DNA of 64,000 nucleotides from Poa pratensis (GCA_947311845.1 CAMZMU010000060.1:4677860-4741859); one strand, 5' to 3'. Shown: positions 33,401-45,029, counted from the first letter of the stretch. Notes: generated by a model from the sequence alone, not told the origin. A program made the numbers and translations.

Positions 33401-34878
33401 TAGGCGTATGGGCACTTTTATGTTTTAAAAGGAAAACTGTTTTTCGGCAAAGAAAAAGGAGGCATCAAGGAGGTACCTGGGAGGTATGGATTTTGGGAAG
33501 AAGATGGTTGGTCTCGGGGAGTCAACCAGTCGAAACCCGGAAAGGCAAAAAAAAAAAGGGGGCATCCCTCCCCTAGTGTTGGAAAAAGATTTACAAACGT
33601 GTTTTTCAAACAAGGAAATGTTTTCTGCCATTTCTAAGAGAAAGGAGAATTATATCTCCAAGTTCTGTTACAACAAAGATGTAGGGATGTCGTATTCTCT
33701 ATGTCTTAAAGCATCGTTTGCGAAAATTAAGCCCTATAGTCATATATAGCAACCATCCCAGTTTTCGAAAACCATTGAAAACTTAAGCCTTGAGGTGGTC
33801 TTGCGAGTACGTCATTGTACTTATGGCTGTGTTTCTGGATATTCAAATGTCCAGATTTCTACGAGGAGGCCTACGCCGAGGAGGAGGAGTATGTCGACGA
33901 CTACGCCGCTTAGCTGTCACCGGTCAACTGCACTCGTGGGTTTGCGTCCGACGAAGGCGAGGGCCGACGCTAGCCACGAGCTTCCGCTGTATCTTAGTTA
34001 ATTCCGTCCTGCGCGACGATGATTTGCAGACTTGGTCATGAGACCACTTCATGTTGTAAGACTTTTATTCGTACGATTTGAATGATGTAACTCTTGGTAC
34101 CATGTTGGTTATGTGATTGCGATGCACTGATCATTGGGATCGTGATCTATGTTACATAACGTGGACTTCTCGGACCGGTGGTCTGAGGGGCCCTTACAGT
34201 ACCCATCTCATTAATAACACCACTGTTGGAGATGAGCTATACTGGTTGGCCAAGTCACCATCTTCGACTATATTGACTTTCCAAGGGTACGAGATAAATG
34301 GGAATACATTTTACACGGAAATCCAAGACAAAAAGAGCACTAACCAAAACAGTGGTGTCCGCTTTGATGCAACAAACGACAATGGGACAAAGGACACATA
34401 TTATGGTTGCATACAGCAGATATGGGAACTTGACTATGGACCTTCTTTTAAGATCCCTTTGTTTCAGTGCAAATGGGTCAACCTGTCAGGCGGGGTAGAG
34501 ATAGACCGGCGGTACAGAATGACTACAGTGGATCTCAACAATCTTGGGCACCACATCGAGCCATTCGTCCTAGCCAATGATGTGGCTCAGGTTTTCTATG
34601 TGAAGGACATGTCTTCCAGACCGAAAAAAAGAAAAGATAAGCAAGCCGATACATCATACGATCAACCAAAGCGCCACATAGTTCTTTCAGGGAAAAGAAA
34701 CATCGTGGGAGTGGTGGACAAGACAGACATGTCAGAAGATTACAATAAGTTTAATGAAATTCCGCCCTTCAAAGTGAAAACTGACCCAAGCATCGTGTTA
34801 AATGATGAAGATTGTCCATGGCTACGGTGCAATCAGAAGAAATGGACACACACGAAGAAAAACGTGAACACTAGATAG
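27457..34878 (+). pseudogene. TNP2 (TNPD-type) CACTA transposase, interrupted
   Basis: The frame starts at ATG 27457 right after an intron acceptor (TGCAG). Order of parts: a Transpos_assoc domain (REWMYGDRRCPKFINGM, then zinc ligands CPCDDCRN), the Transposase_21 core (LSTDGLNPFGEQSS, NLPPWLCMKQKYIMMPVLI, GKKNVYLGHRRFLP, IDVMHVTKNLCVNLL), DUF4218 (HDCHVIMTQLLPVALRG, FPPSFFNIMTHLIVHLVEE) and, after the insertion, DUF4216 (VGDELYWLAKSPSS, FQCKWVNLSGGVEID). Three nonsense codons lie in the same frame: TGA 28321, TAG 28675, TGA 29116, each one transition from the expected codon. A 4.1-kb solo LTR splits the gene at 30099. No frameshift is seen. The protein would have cut CACTA ends by a DDE mechanism in the nucleus; this copy is dead. 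Confidence 0.93.
30100..34198 (+). mobile_element. Solo LTR of a Gypsy-like element, 4.1 kb
   Basis: Starts TGTAACACCCC and ends CCCTTACA. The flanks are GTACA (30095-30099) and GTACC (34199-34203), a 5-bp TSD with one mismatch; removal restores the TNP2 reading (LRTHLINN) exactly. No second copy of the TG terminus lies inside and no gag or pol motif is present. It is therefore a single long LTR, probably left by recombination between two LTRs. It contains a C14 run at 30777-30790 and a GC-rich part (about 31000-31650) whose open frames on both strands have no recognisable domain. An imperfect repeat built on AAAACCCGA and GCTGGGAGC lies at 32735-32885. Confidence 0.85.
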
Positions 34879-34934
34879 GGATGTTGTTGGTGATGTGTAA
34901 TAATGTATTAAACCTTTTATCAAATGCACACGGT

Positions 34935-35009
34935 TTCCCCGTCATACAGCCCAACGGTGGCTCGTGAGTGCCTGCATATCAAATGCACCGTTGGGCTGTA
35001 TGACGGGAA
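34935..35009. repeat. Inverted repeat 1 downstream of TNP2
   Basis: Arms of about 24 bp (34935-34959 and 34986-35009, core GTCATACAGCCCAACGGTG) with a 26-base loop, starting about 55 bp after the TNP2 stop. It could form a strong hairpin in the transcript 3' end. A diverged second copy follows at 35071-35149. Confidence 0.8.
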
Positions 35010-35070
35010 TCCGAATGATTTGTATTCGGTCGATGAACTGAAGTATTTTGTATATAGAACAAAACACACG

Positions 35071-35149
35071 GTTTCCCCTGCATACTGCCCAACGGTGGCT
35101 CGTGAGTGCCCGCATATCAAATGCACCGTTAGACGTATGCAGGAAACCC
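35071..35149. repeat. Inverted repeat 2 downstream of TNP2
   Basis: Second copy of the same hairpin unit: arms around TGCATACTGCCCAACGGTG and CACCGTTAGACGTATGCA with the same loop text (GCTCGTGAGTGCCCGC). Here one arm has diverged, so pairing is imperfect. Confidence 0.75.
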
Positions 35150-35365
35150 GAATGCTTTGTATATCAAATGAACTACATTGAGTGTCGAACATGTTCGAGA
35201 GGGGGGGGGGTTATATAGGGTCATGTGGCTGATCCAACACTGGTTTTGCCCTCAAAAGAAACACACCCTGATCAAACGGCTCACAAGTTCTTGAAAGAAA
35301 CACAACCCTGATCCAATGGCTCACAAGCGCTTGAAAGAAACACACGATCCGTGTGCTTCTTTACT

Positions 35366-36130
35366 CCCGGTTGGTGTTACCAACCGGGACTAAAGGCGGG
35401 CTTCGCGGTCACGACTCGTGTCAGTCACGTGTCCTCCCCTAGCTATCGGTGTCCTGGCCACTCGCTGCCATGGGTCTATATGTATTGTCGTCGACGGGTA
35501 AACCCTAATCCACGAGGATGTTGTTAACGATGTTTCTAAAATAAATAGATAATTATTACAAATTTTTAGACAATTAAGTAACATAGATAGAAAATAAAAA
35601 GATAATTATTACAAATTTTTAGACAATTAATTTACATAGATATAAAATAAAAAGATAATTATTACAAATTTTTAGACAATTAAGTTACATAGATATAAAA
35701 TAAAAAGAAACTAGAGAAAAAACAAAACAGAAAACATCCTTTAGATATAAAGCAAATAGAAATAAAGCAAAACGAAAAAACAAATAAAAAGCCCATTAGT
35801 AGACAATTAAGTTACATAGATATAAAATAAAAAAGATAATTATTACAAATTTTTAGACAATTAAGTTACATAGATATAAAATAAAAATAAACTAGAGAAA
35901 AAAACAAAACAGAAAACAGCCTTTAGATATAAAGCAAATAGAAATAAAGCAAAACGAAAAAACAAATAAAAAGCCCATTAGTACCGGTTTGTTATACCAA
36001 CCGGTACTAAAGGGGTGGGCTTCGCGCGCAAAATTTCGCCGCGGCCCAAATAACCTTTAGCACCGGTTGTTAAAAGCAACCGGTACGAAAGGGTCTTTAG
36101 TACCGGTTGCTTTTAACAACCGGTGCTAAA
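35366..36130. repeat. Internal CACTA-type repeats and AT-rich tandem units
   Basis: Copies of the CACTA1 subterminal motif occur inside the element: CCCGGTTGGTGTTACC near 35367, and ACCGGTTTGTTATACC plus two GCACCGGTTGTTAAAAG-type pairs at 35985-36125. Between them, 35545-35985 consists of units of about 61 bp (ACAATTAAGTTACATAGAT with AGATAATTATTACAAATT). A larger unit of about 190 bp containing AAACTAGAGAAAA is repeated once. The block lies between TNP2 and the second gene and may be a promoter-side copy of the protein-binding repeats. Confidence 0.8.
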
Positions 36131-36539
36131 GGTCGTTTGAATGCGGTTATAACAGGGGATCGATGCCGCGCTCCCCAAAATTCCCCAAGTCCTGCACTAC
36201 GATGCCGCGCCGATCGACGCCTCGCTCCACGACGACGCCTTGCTCCGGCCGGCGGCCGCGCCATCGCCCCCTCCCTCGCCGCGTCTACCTCCGCCGCGTG
36301 CCATCGCCGCGCTTCGTCCAGGCGGCGCAATCGCCGCACGTACGCCACCACCACGCGTGCACCATCTCCGTCCTCCGCCGCCCTCCGCCGCCCCTGCTCC
36401 GGCGCCCTCCGCCGCCTCTGCTCCGGCCTCCACGGCGCGCCCCTGCTCCGGCGCCCTCCACCACCGCCGCGCGCCACCACCCGCACCATCTCCGGCGGCA
36501 TCACCCGCGCACCATCTCTGGCAGGTTTTTTTTTCATTT

Positions 36540-37200
36540 TTTTTAGTGTATAAACTCTAGTAGTAAAGGTGTATATTCTAGTGTATAAATTCTAGTAGTA
36601 AAGGTGTATAAATTCTAGTGTATAAAGGTTTGAAAATTTAGCTAAGTTTGAAAATTCTAGTAGCTAAGTTTGAAAATTTAGCTAAGTTTGAAAATTCTAG
36701 TAGCAAAGTTTGAAAATTTAGCTAAGTCATTTTAGTGCAATATTGTTATTTTAGAAATTTTGAAAATGTAGCAAAGTCATTTTAGTTGCAATATTGTTAT
36801 TTTAGTAGCAAAGTCATATTGTTATTTGAAAATTATTAGTGTAGCAATTTTGAAAGTTAGCAATTTTGTTTAGCTTATTACTGTTTAGGTTATTATTAGA
36901 GTAGCAATTTTGAAATTTAGCAATTTTGTTTAGGTTATTTTGTTTAGATTATTTTTGCAAAGTTAGAAAATTTGAAAATGTAGCAATTTTTGCAAAGTTA
37001 GAAAATTTGAAAATGTAGCAACTTAGCAAAGTTAGAAAATTTGAAAACTTAGCAAAGTTGGAAAATGTAGCAAATTTGAAAATGTAGCAAATCTAGCAAA
37101 GTTAAATTTTCTAGCAAAGTTTGAAAATTTAGCAAACTTAGCAAAGCAATGTTATCGATGAGTGTGTTAGCAAAGTTAGAAAGCTTGATGCTATGAATCT
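36540..37200. repeat. AT-rich short-period repeats before the second gene
   Basis: Degenerate units such as GTTTGAAAATTTAGCTAA and AAAATTTGAAAATGTAGC follow one another for over 600 bp. The GC-rich stretch before it (36160-36530) resembles a transcribed 5' leader. The block is non-coding and lies directly upstream of the ATG at 37238. Confidence 0.7.
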
Positions 37201-38588
37201 TAACAAAGTTGCTACATTTTTGCAGTGACATTGAGCTATGGAGGACGTCGATGTCCCCTTCATCCGAGACGAGGAGAATGAAGATCACATGGCAGCAATT
37301 ATATTTGAGAAGACCCTTGGAGTTAATTCCGATGGAGAAGATTCCGATGAAGAAGACGACGAGAAATTCAGCGCAAAATGTTTGAACGACTTCGGTGGGG
37401 GACTTGAGCTAGAAAATTAAAGAGACGACGACGAAGTGCCCTTAGAAAACTCCGGCGAGGTGTATATATATATTAAGTCTTGTTGATCACTAGATGCATT
37501 AATTGATTTGCACTTATTAACGAAACATTTTTCTTGTAGCCCTCTGGATCTAAGCCAAGCGTCCCTAAACGAGGCCCGAACCAAGGGTTAAAGCTGCCAG
37601 ATGGTGCAAAGTTGTCGATCGACGAAGTTGCTAATGATGGCAAACCGGTGAAACCCGAAGAAATCTACACTAAATATGTAGGTCAGTGCGGAGTTCTTGT
37701 TAGGGACATTGGTCCCGATCACCATTGCAGAATGGAATGAGCTGAAGAAAGCCAACATTGGCGCAAGTTATGTCGATAAAAGAATTAAAGATAAAAGAAT
37801 TAAAGACCTCCTTTGGGACTCGATCTTGACATCTTTCAGCCTACCGGCAGATCTCCCAGAGAAGAAGAAGGATAAAGTCAAGGAGTGGACTCTAAAGAAG
37901 ATGGCCCAGCGATTCAACAACTGGAAGAAAGGATTGTGGAAAAAATATGAGAAAGTAACTCCAGATTTCACTGGACATCTAGAGAAGATAAAAGATGCGT
38001 GGCCTGAATTTGTGGCGTATAAGAAATCGGCCATCGCTGTGGCCCGATCGGCCCAAAATAAGTTGAATGCTAACAAGAAGAAATATCACCATACTTTGGG
38101 GTCAGGTGGCTACAAGACTGCCTTGCCTAAGTGGGAAGCCTTTGAAAACGAAATGCGTCAAAAAGGGATCACTCCAGAGAAAGATGACTGGCCCGACAGG
38201 TCCAAGCTCTGGATGTTCGCGCATGGGGCAGTGTTGCACCCAGACACAGGGCTGATTGTTCCAAAGGGAAAATGGAAGAAAAGAATTACAAGAGTCGTAA
38301 AAAAACTAAAAGACACAATAGCACAAGTCAAGGAGAGAAAATATGTTCCCGATAGAGAGGACGACGAGCTGACACTCGCCCTCGGGAATAAAGAACACTG
38401 GGGATGATGTCGAGGCAGAGGAGGCGGGGTTGGTTTTCTTCAAGGGTTTCCGGCGGACGTTGCAACTTATAAAAAACATTGCAGAAGTAAGAAGAGGGAA
38501 GCAGACCGGTTTTCGGAATTAGAACGCCAGGTGCATGCTGTGCAGGAGCAACTACACCCAATTACCCAGCAAAGGGAATCTCGGCTGC

Positions 38589-40159
38589 TGATACGTCTCC
38601 AACGTATCTATAATTTTTGATGTTCCATGCTTATTTTATACCAATTGCTACATGTTTTGCATCCACTTTATGGCACTTTTATACATTTTTTGGGACTAAC
38701 CTATTAACAAGATGCCGAAGTGCCAGTTCCTGTTTTCTGCTGTTTTTGTATTCCAGAAAAGCTAGTCAGGAAATATTCTCGGAATTGGACGAAACTTCAC
38801 GGAGGTGCTATTTTGCCAGAACACACCTGAAGGACCAGAGGAGCAACAGAGGGGAGCCAGGAGGGCCCCACACGCACCCAGGGCGCTGGTCCCCCCTGGC
38901 ACGCCCTAGGGTGGTGTGGGCCCCTCGGGGTCTCCAGCCGCCGCCCTTTCGCCTATTTATTCCTCCCGAGAAAATAACCCTAGGTGCCTGAGCCAAAATC
39001 CACGAAAAGTTCCAGAGACGCCGCCGCCGTCAACCCTAGCTCGGGAGGGTCCAGAACCTCTTCCCGGCACCCTGCCGGAGAGGGGAATCATCACCGGAGG
39101 CTTCTACATCGCCATGCCTGCCTCCGGAGTGATGCGTGAGTAGTTCATCCTTGGACTACGGGTCCATAGCAGTAGCTAGATGGTTGTCTCTCCAATTTGT
39201 GCCATCATGTTTAGATCTTGTGAGCTGCCCTACATGATCAAGATCATATTATTGTAATGCTACATGTTGTGTTTGCTGGGATCCGATGAATATTGAATAT
39301 TATGTCAAGTTGATTATCAATCTATCTATGTTATTTAAGATCTTGCATGCTTTCCGTTACTCGTAGATGCTTTGGCCAAGTAGATGCTTGTAACTCCAAG
39401 AGAGAGTATTTATGCTAGATAGTGGGTTCATGCCTCCGTTTAATCTGGGACAGTGACAGAAAGTTCTAAGGTTGTGGATGTGCTGTTGCCACTAGGGATA
39501 ACCTAACGATGCTATGTCCACGGGCATATGTGTTTGTTTACATTACGCGCTTTACTTAATGCAATTATCCGTTGCTTGCAACTTAATACCAACGGGGGAC
39601 TCGGATGACAACCCGGCGGTGGATTATTAGTCATAGACTGTTGGATAACGGTCTATGTATTATGTCGTAATGCCCAATTAAATATCATAGTAATCATCAT
39701 GTCATATATGCATTGTCATGCGCTCACTATTTGTCAATTGCCCAGCTGTAATTTGTTCACCCAACATGTTAGTTATCTTTATGGAGAGACACCACTAGTG
39801 AACTGTGGACCCCGGTCCATTCTTTTACACTGATTAAACAACCACAAACTGCAAACTGTTCCTTTTTCATTCTCTGCAATTTAATACTCATTTTCCACAC
39901 CATACGTTTAATCCTTTGTTTTCAGCAAGCCGGTGAGATTGACAACCTCACTGTTTCGTTGGGGCAAAGTAGTTTGATTGTGTTGTGTGCAGATTCCACG
40001 TTGGTGATCGTGTTGCCGTGCGAGCCGCCAACAACCTTCTGAAGAGTTGCTGCTCCTACTGGTTCGATAACCTTGGTTTCTTTCTGAGGGAAAACTTGCT
40101 GCTGAACTATCATACCTTCCTCTTGGGGTCTCCCAACGAGTGTGTGATTCACGTCATCA
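38589..40159 (+). repeat. 5' LTR of the Gypsy derivative
   Basis: 1571 bp. It is complete relative to the 3' LTR, which lacks about 330 bp present here (roughly 39285-39628). Confidence 0.92.
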
Positions 40160-40170
40160 AGCTATTTTTC

Positions 40171-40188
40171 TGGCGCCGTTGCCGGGGA
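40171..40188 (+). promoter_or_regulatory. Primer-binding site (tRNA-Asp type)
   Basis: TGGCGCCGTTGCCGGGG matches the complement of the 3' end of plant tRNA-Asp, the usual primer of Athila-lineage Gypsy elements. It sits 11 bases after the LTR end. Confidence 0.9.
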
Positions 40189-40355
40189 GACAGCAGTCTT
40201 CTGCAAGGGGAGTTTCACGCTTCCAATCTCTTTACTTTGTTTTTGTCTTGCTTAGTTTATTTTATTTTATCTTGTTTGCTTTCAATTATCAAAAACACAA
40301 AAAAATTAGTTACTTGCATTTAGTTTATTTTCAGTTTTGTTTTCTGTTAGTTATC

Positions 40356-40553
40356 ATGTCTAGCTCTGCTCCTTTTTCCGTAGTGCCACCTGTGGGAGAA
40401 ATTATTACTTTTAGGCAGAAAGGTGGGGAATCCTTTAGGAATGCCTGGGCGAGAATTTTGGAATTGCACAAGAAGGTGCAACCTAAGATGGATTTGAGAG
40501 TTCTTATAAAATTTTCTACCATGGTTTATTTTCTGTCTATCAACTTGCTCTAG
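40356..40553 (+). pseudogene. Gypsy gag remnant
   Basis: The ATG at 40356 opens 65 codons with ITFRQKGGESFRNAWARI and LELHKKVQPKMDLRVL, resembling the retrotransposon gag core helix, then stops at 40553. The next frame (40559) starts only six bases later. The large gag body is missing, apparently deleted. Confidence 0.65.
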
Positions 40554-40558
40554 ATACC

Positions 40559-41191
40559 ATGGTAGGGGAAACCTTTTCTGAGATTGATTCAATGAAAGCT
40601 CATAATATTTTGAGTGGTTTGGCAATTTTTCCAATGGTGGATGAAACTGGGATATTCGCTAAGCTAGATAAAATAGAAAAGTCAATTGATGATTTAACTC
40701 TGAGCCATAATCTTAAAGAACAACCTTTAGTTGAGTTAAAAAATGATTGGGAACCATTCATTGAGATTAATATTGGTAATGAAAAGTTTCGTGCCTACTG
40801 TGATCTTGGTTCTACAATGTCCATCATGCCAAAAATGGTTTATGATTTATTAAAATATGATAATATGGTTAGTTACCCTGTTTTTCATTTTCATGCGGAT
40901 GGAACAATCATAAAAAGTATAGGGATTATTAACGATGTTAAGGTTACTATTCAGAATAAGACTGTCCCTGTTAATTTTATGATTCTTGCAAAATCTCCTG
41001 GTAATATTGTCCTTGGAAGGTCCTTTTTAAAGAACAATGGAGTATTTATTAATGCAAAGTATGGGTTTATGAAATTCAATACTCCTATTAATCGAAGGTT
41101 CTTCTTTCCAATTAAGAAGGATGATCCCACCGAAAGGTTGGAGATTTCAATGTCTTTGGTAATACTTGATGCATGCTTTGTGCCTAGCTAA
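40559..41191 (+). CDS. Gypsy retropepsin-like aspartic protease
   Basis: 210 residues, uninterrupted. The start carries a gag C-terminal piece, followed by a retropepsin fold: AYCDLGSTMSIMPKMVYDLL with the catalytic Asp in D-L-G-S, and the flap-side GNIVLGRSFLKNNG. Athila-like plant elements typically have DLGA or DLGS here rather than DTG. No RT follows; the text after 41191 (GCGCTTATGGGAGGCAACCC) is the usual non-coding sequence of these elements. It may still be translatable, but alone it cannot support retrotransposition. Confidence 0.75.
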   Translation: MVGETFSEIDSMKAHNILSGLAIFPMVDETGIFAKLDKIEKSIDDLTLSHNLKEQPLVELKNDWEPFIEINIGNEKFRAYCDLGSTMSIMPKMVYDLLKYDNMVSYPVFHFHADGTIIKSIGIINDVKVTIQNKTVPVNFMILAKSPGNIVLGRSFLKNNGVFINAKYGFMKFNTPINRRFFFPIKKDDPTERLEISMSLVILDACFVPS

Positions 41192-43772
41192 AAGGCGTTA
41201 AAGAAAAGCGCTTATGGGAGGCAACCCATTATTTTTATTTCTGCAATTTTTCTTTTATTGAGTCAAGGAGTTGTTTACTTCTGTAGCAACTCCTTTGTAT
41301 CTTTATTTTCTCGCATTGTTGTGCCAAGAGTAGCCTCTAATGTTAAGACGATGCTTAATTTTGATTGCTGCGCAGAAACAGATTTTTGCTGTTCACTGTA
41401 CGAAATTCCTAAAATCACCAGATTGTTAAAAATCTGAAATTTTTGTGCGTAATCTTTATGAATGTCTGAAACTTTCATTAGTTCAAGTTTTTTGATCTGA
41501 GCGTCGTAAGTGCCTCGAAAAAATTCGTCTTTGCGGACTGTTCTGTTTTAGACAGATTATGCCTTTTTATTTTGCATTCTCTCTTTTACTAGTGTTGAGT
41601 GAAATTCTTTTTTGGGTGGAAGAGCTTCACATAACATCAGTGGCTGTAGCTAATGTTTAAAGTAACAAATCATATTGCGTCTTTTAGAACATGTGAATTT
41701 TTGATTATGCACTAACCCTCTAATGAGATCTACTTTGAGTTTGGTGTGACGGAAGTTTTCAAGGGTCAAGAGAGAAGGATGATAATAGGATCAAGAAGAG
41801 TGAAGAGCTTAAGCTTGGGAGGCTCCCATGGATCTCCCCAGCATATTTCAAGAAGACTCAAGCGTCTAAGCTTGGGGATGCCCAAGGCATCCCCTTCTTC
41901 ATCGTCAAAATTATCAGGTCATCTCTAGTGAAACTATATTTTAATTCTTTCACATCATATGTGCTTTTCTTGGAGCGTCTGTGTGTTTTTATTTTCAGTA
42001 TTGCACTTTTATTTTCAATAAAGCTTGACTGGACCCTAGCATTCTTGATTGGGAGAGAGACACGCTCCGCTTTTTCATGAGAATACTCCAATTGTTCACT
42101 TATAGCTGTTGAGTATTCATTTCTAGCGCTGTTCAGCTTTCAGAGCTATTAGCTTTGTTTTGTAGCAAGGGATGAAATAAATTGATTGGTGTTTGGTTGG
42201 TTGGTTCCAAAAATGTTACATGTGGTAATTGGTATAAGGAAAAACTTGCTTAATCTTGTAGATCACTAATATGGATAACTTGATGCTTGTCAATCGTTTT
42301 GAGTTAACAAGTAGATCATGATTAAATTTGTGCATCACATGAGTTAAGCCTATTAGTGAAGAACTACCGTAAAGCTTGTTGAAAATTTGGTTTGCATCGG
42401 TGGTATCTCTAAGGTCTAGATATTTTCTAATAAACGGGTTTGGTTAACAAGGAAGACGGTATGAAGTCTTATAACGTTTGCAATATGTTTGTCATATAAA
42501 ACTTGGTGTACGGGTTGATATTCTTGTTTGCTTACATAAACCTTGCTAGCCTAAACTCTGTACTGAGAGGGAATGCTTCTCGTGCATCCAAATCCTTGAG
42601 CCAAAATCCATGCCATTCGTGTCCACCATAACTACCTATATGTGGTATTTCCTTGCCACTCCAAGTAAATTTTTCATGTGCTACCTTTAAATTATTCAAA
42701 ATGTTATTATTCCCTTTTGTGTCAATGTTTACCAGCTCATGAGGAATTAGTGTGGTTATTCTTTATTCTGGTTGTCAAATGGACTTTTACACCTGGACTA
42801 GTGGCATATACATCCGCTTATCCAATAATTTGCAAAAAGAGCTGGCAACGGGGTGCCCAGTCCCAATTAATTACAACTTTAACCAATTAATTCTCTTCAC
42901 ACTTTTGCCCTGATTCATCAGTAAGCAATGACAACACAGTGAAATACCTGCATGTGTGTAAACAAAAAGAGAAAGAGGGATGATCTGCCTTGCTGGTAGA
43001 AATAACGTCCTTCATGGGAACCGCTCTTAAAAGTCCGTTTGACAGGTAGAATACTGTTATCACCCGCTACCATTCGTTGACAATTAACATACACCTCTCA
43101 AAAAATAGATACTCCTCCATGGTATGTGATTGATGGAAGGCACCCGAGGATTCGGCTAGCCATGGCTTGTGTTAGCAAGGTTGGGAGGAGTATCAAATAT
43201 TTTATGCAATCTCTATATGCTTTCAAAAACCTAAAAGCTCTAGCACATGACTTAATCCCTGCTTCCCTCTGCGAAGGGCCTTTCTTTTACTTTTATGTTG
43301 AGTCAGTTTTCCTATTATTTCTGTCTTCCACAAGCAAACACTAGTGTCAACTTTGTTACAACATGGGTTATATGCAACGTATTGGACTTGTTATACTACT
43401 TTGTGTTGACAATATCCATGAGATAAATATGTTGAAAGTTGAAGCAATTGCTGAAACTTAATTCTTCCTTTGTGTTGATTGAATACCTTTTATTAGAAAC
43501 TATTGCTTTATGAGTTAACATCTATGCAAAACAGTTTGATGCTTGTCTTGAAAGTACTATTCATGAAAACGTTTAGCTTGTGTGATTCATTGTTTACTCA
43601 TTATCTAATTGGTAGCAAATTATAGACCATTGACTTGGATCACTTCATTCATTTACATGTGCCTTACAATGTTATATGATCAAGATTATGATGTTAGCAT
43701 GTCACCTCAAAAATTATTTTGTTTTTATCGTTTACCTACTCGAGGACGAGCAGGAACTAAGCTTGGGGATGC
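41192..43772. other. Internal non-coding part of the Gypsy derivative
   Basis: Contains AAGCTTGGGA/GATGCCC motifs near 41810-41885 and again as the purine tract AAGCTTGGGGATGC at 43759-43772, just before the 3' LTR. In Athila-like elements this region lies downstream of pol, so pol has been deleted from between. No protein domain is recognised. Confidence 0.75.
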
Positions 43773-45029
43773 TGATAAGTCTCCAACGTATCTATAATTT
43801 TTGATGTTCCATGCTTGTTTTATACCAATTGCTACATGTTTTGCATCCACTTTATGGCACTTTTATACATTTTTTGGGACTAACCTATTAAGAAGATGTT
43901 GAAGTGCCAGTTCATGTTTTCTGCTATTTTTATATTCCAGAAAAGCTAGTCAGGAAATATTCTCGGAATTGGACGAAACTTCACGGGAGGTGCTATTTTG
44001 CCAGAACACACCTGAAGGACCAGAGGAGCAACATAGGGGAGCTAGGAGGGCCCCACACGCACCCAGGGCGCGGGTCCACCCCCTGGCGCGCCCTGGGGGG
44101 TGTGGGCCCCTCGGGGGTCTCCAGCCGCCGCCCTTTCGCCTATTTATTCCTCCCAAGAAAATAACCCTAGGTGTCTGAGCCAAAATCCACGAAAAGTTCC
44201 AGAGACGCCGCCGCCGTCAACCCTAGCTCGGGAGGGTCCAAAACCTCTTCCCGGCACCCTGCCGGAGAGGGGAATCATCACCGGAGGCTTCTACATCACC
44301 ATGCCGGCCTCCGGAGTGATGCATGAGTAGTTCATCCTTGGACTACGGGTCCATAGCAGTAGCTAGATGGTTGTCTCTCCAATTTGTGCCATCATGTTTA
44401 GATCTTGTGAGCTGCCCTACATGATCAAGATCATATTATTTTAATGCCACATGTTGTGTTTGCTGGGATCCGATGATTATTAGTCATAGACGCTGTTGGA
44501 TAACGGTCTATGTATTATGTCGTAATGCCCAATTAAATACCATAGTAATCATCATGTCATATTTATGCATTGTCATGCGCTCGCTATTTGTCAATTGCCC
44601 AGCTGTAATTTGTTTACCCAACATGTTAGTTATCTTTATGAAGAGACACCACTAGTGAACTGTGGACCCCGGTCCATTCCTTTACACTGATTAAACGACC
44701 ACAAACTGCAAACTGTTCCTTTTTCATTCGCTGCAATTTAATACTCATTTTCCACACGAGACGTTTAATCCTTTGTTTTCAGCAAGCCGGTGAGATTGAC
44801 AACCTCACTGTTTCGTTGGGGCAAAGTAGTTTGATTGTGTTGTGTGCAGGTTCCACGTTGGTGATCGTGTTGCGCCGTGCGAGCCGCCAACAACCTTCTG
44901 AAGAGTTGCTGCTCCTACTGGTTCGATAACCTTGGTTTCATACTGAGGGAAAACTTACTGCTAAACTGCATCATACCTTCCTCTTGGGGTCTCCCAACGA
45001 GTGTGTGATTCACCTCCATACCAGCATCA
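43773..45029 (+). repeat. 3' LTR of the Gypsy derivative
   Basis: 1257 bp. It lacks about 330 bp of the 5' LTR, joined at GATCCGATGATTATTAGTC near 44468-44486; short matching words at the ends of the missing part suggest a microhomology deletion. Its last 24 bases also differ from the 5' copy. Confidence 0.92.

Larger units (their letters stand above)
38589..45029 (+). mobile_element. Gypsy (Athila-like) derivative without RT/integrase
   Basis: LTRs at 38589-40159 and 43773-45029 start TGATA[C/A]GTCTCCAACG and end CATCA. A perfect 5-bp TSD GCTGC (38584-38588, 45030-45034) frames the element and its removal restores the host reading frame. The PBS is complementary to tRNA-Asp. The internal part (3.6 kb) encodes only a gag remnant and an aspartic protease; I see no reverse transcriptase, RNase H or integrase motif. 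It is therefore a non-autonomous deletion derivative. The LTRs differ by about 5% over the first 190 bp, so it is older than the Copia element. Confidence 0.93.

Noticed and set aside
34935..36130. Regularly spaced repeats as a CRISPR-like array
   Set aside because: The genome is a plant nuclear genome and the repeats are inverted CACTA motifs and AT-rich tandem units, not repeat-spacer arrays.
36097..36560. Pro/Ala/Arg-rich open frames on both strands
   Set aside because: GC-rich leader-like sequence inside CACTA1; low-complexity readings in all frames.
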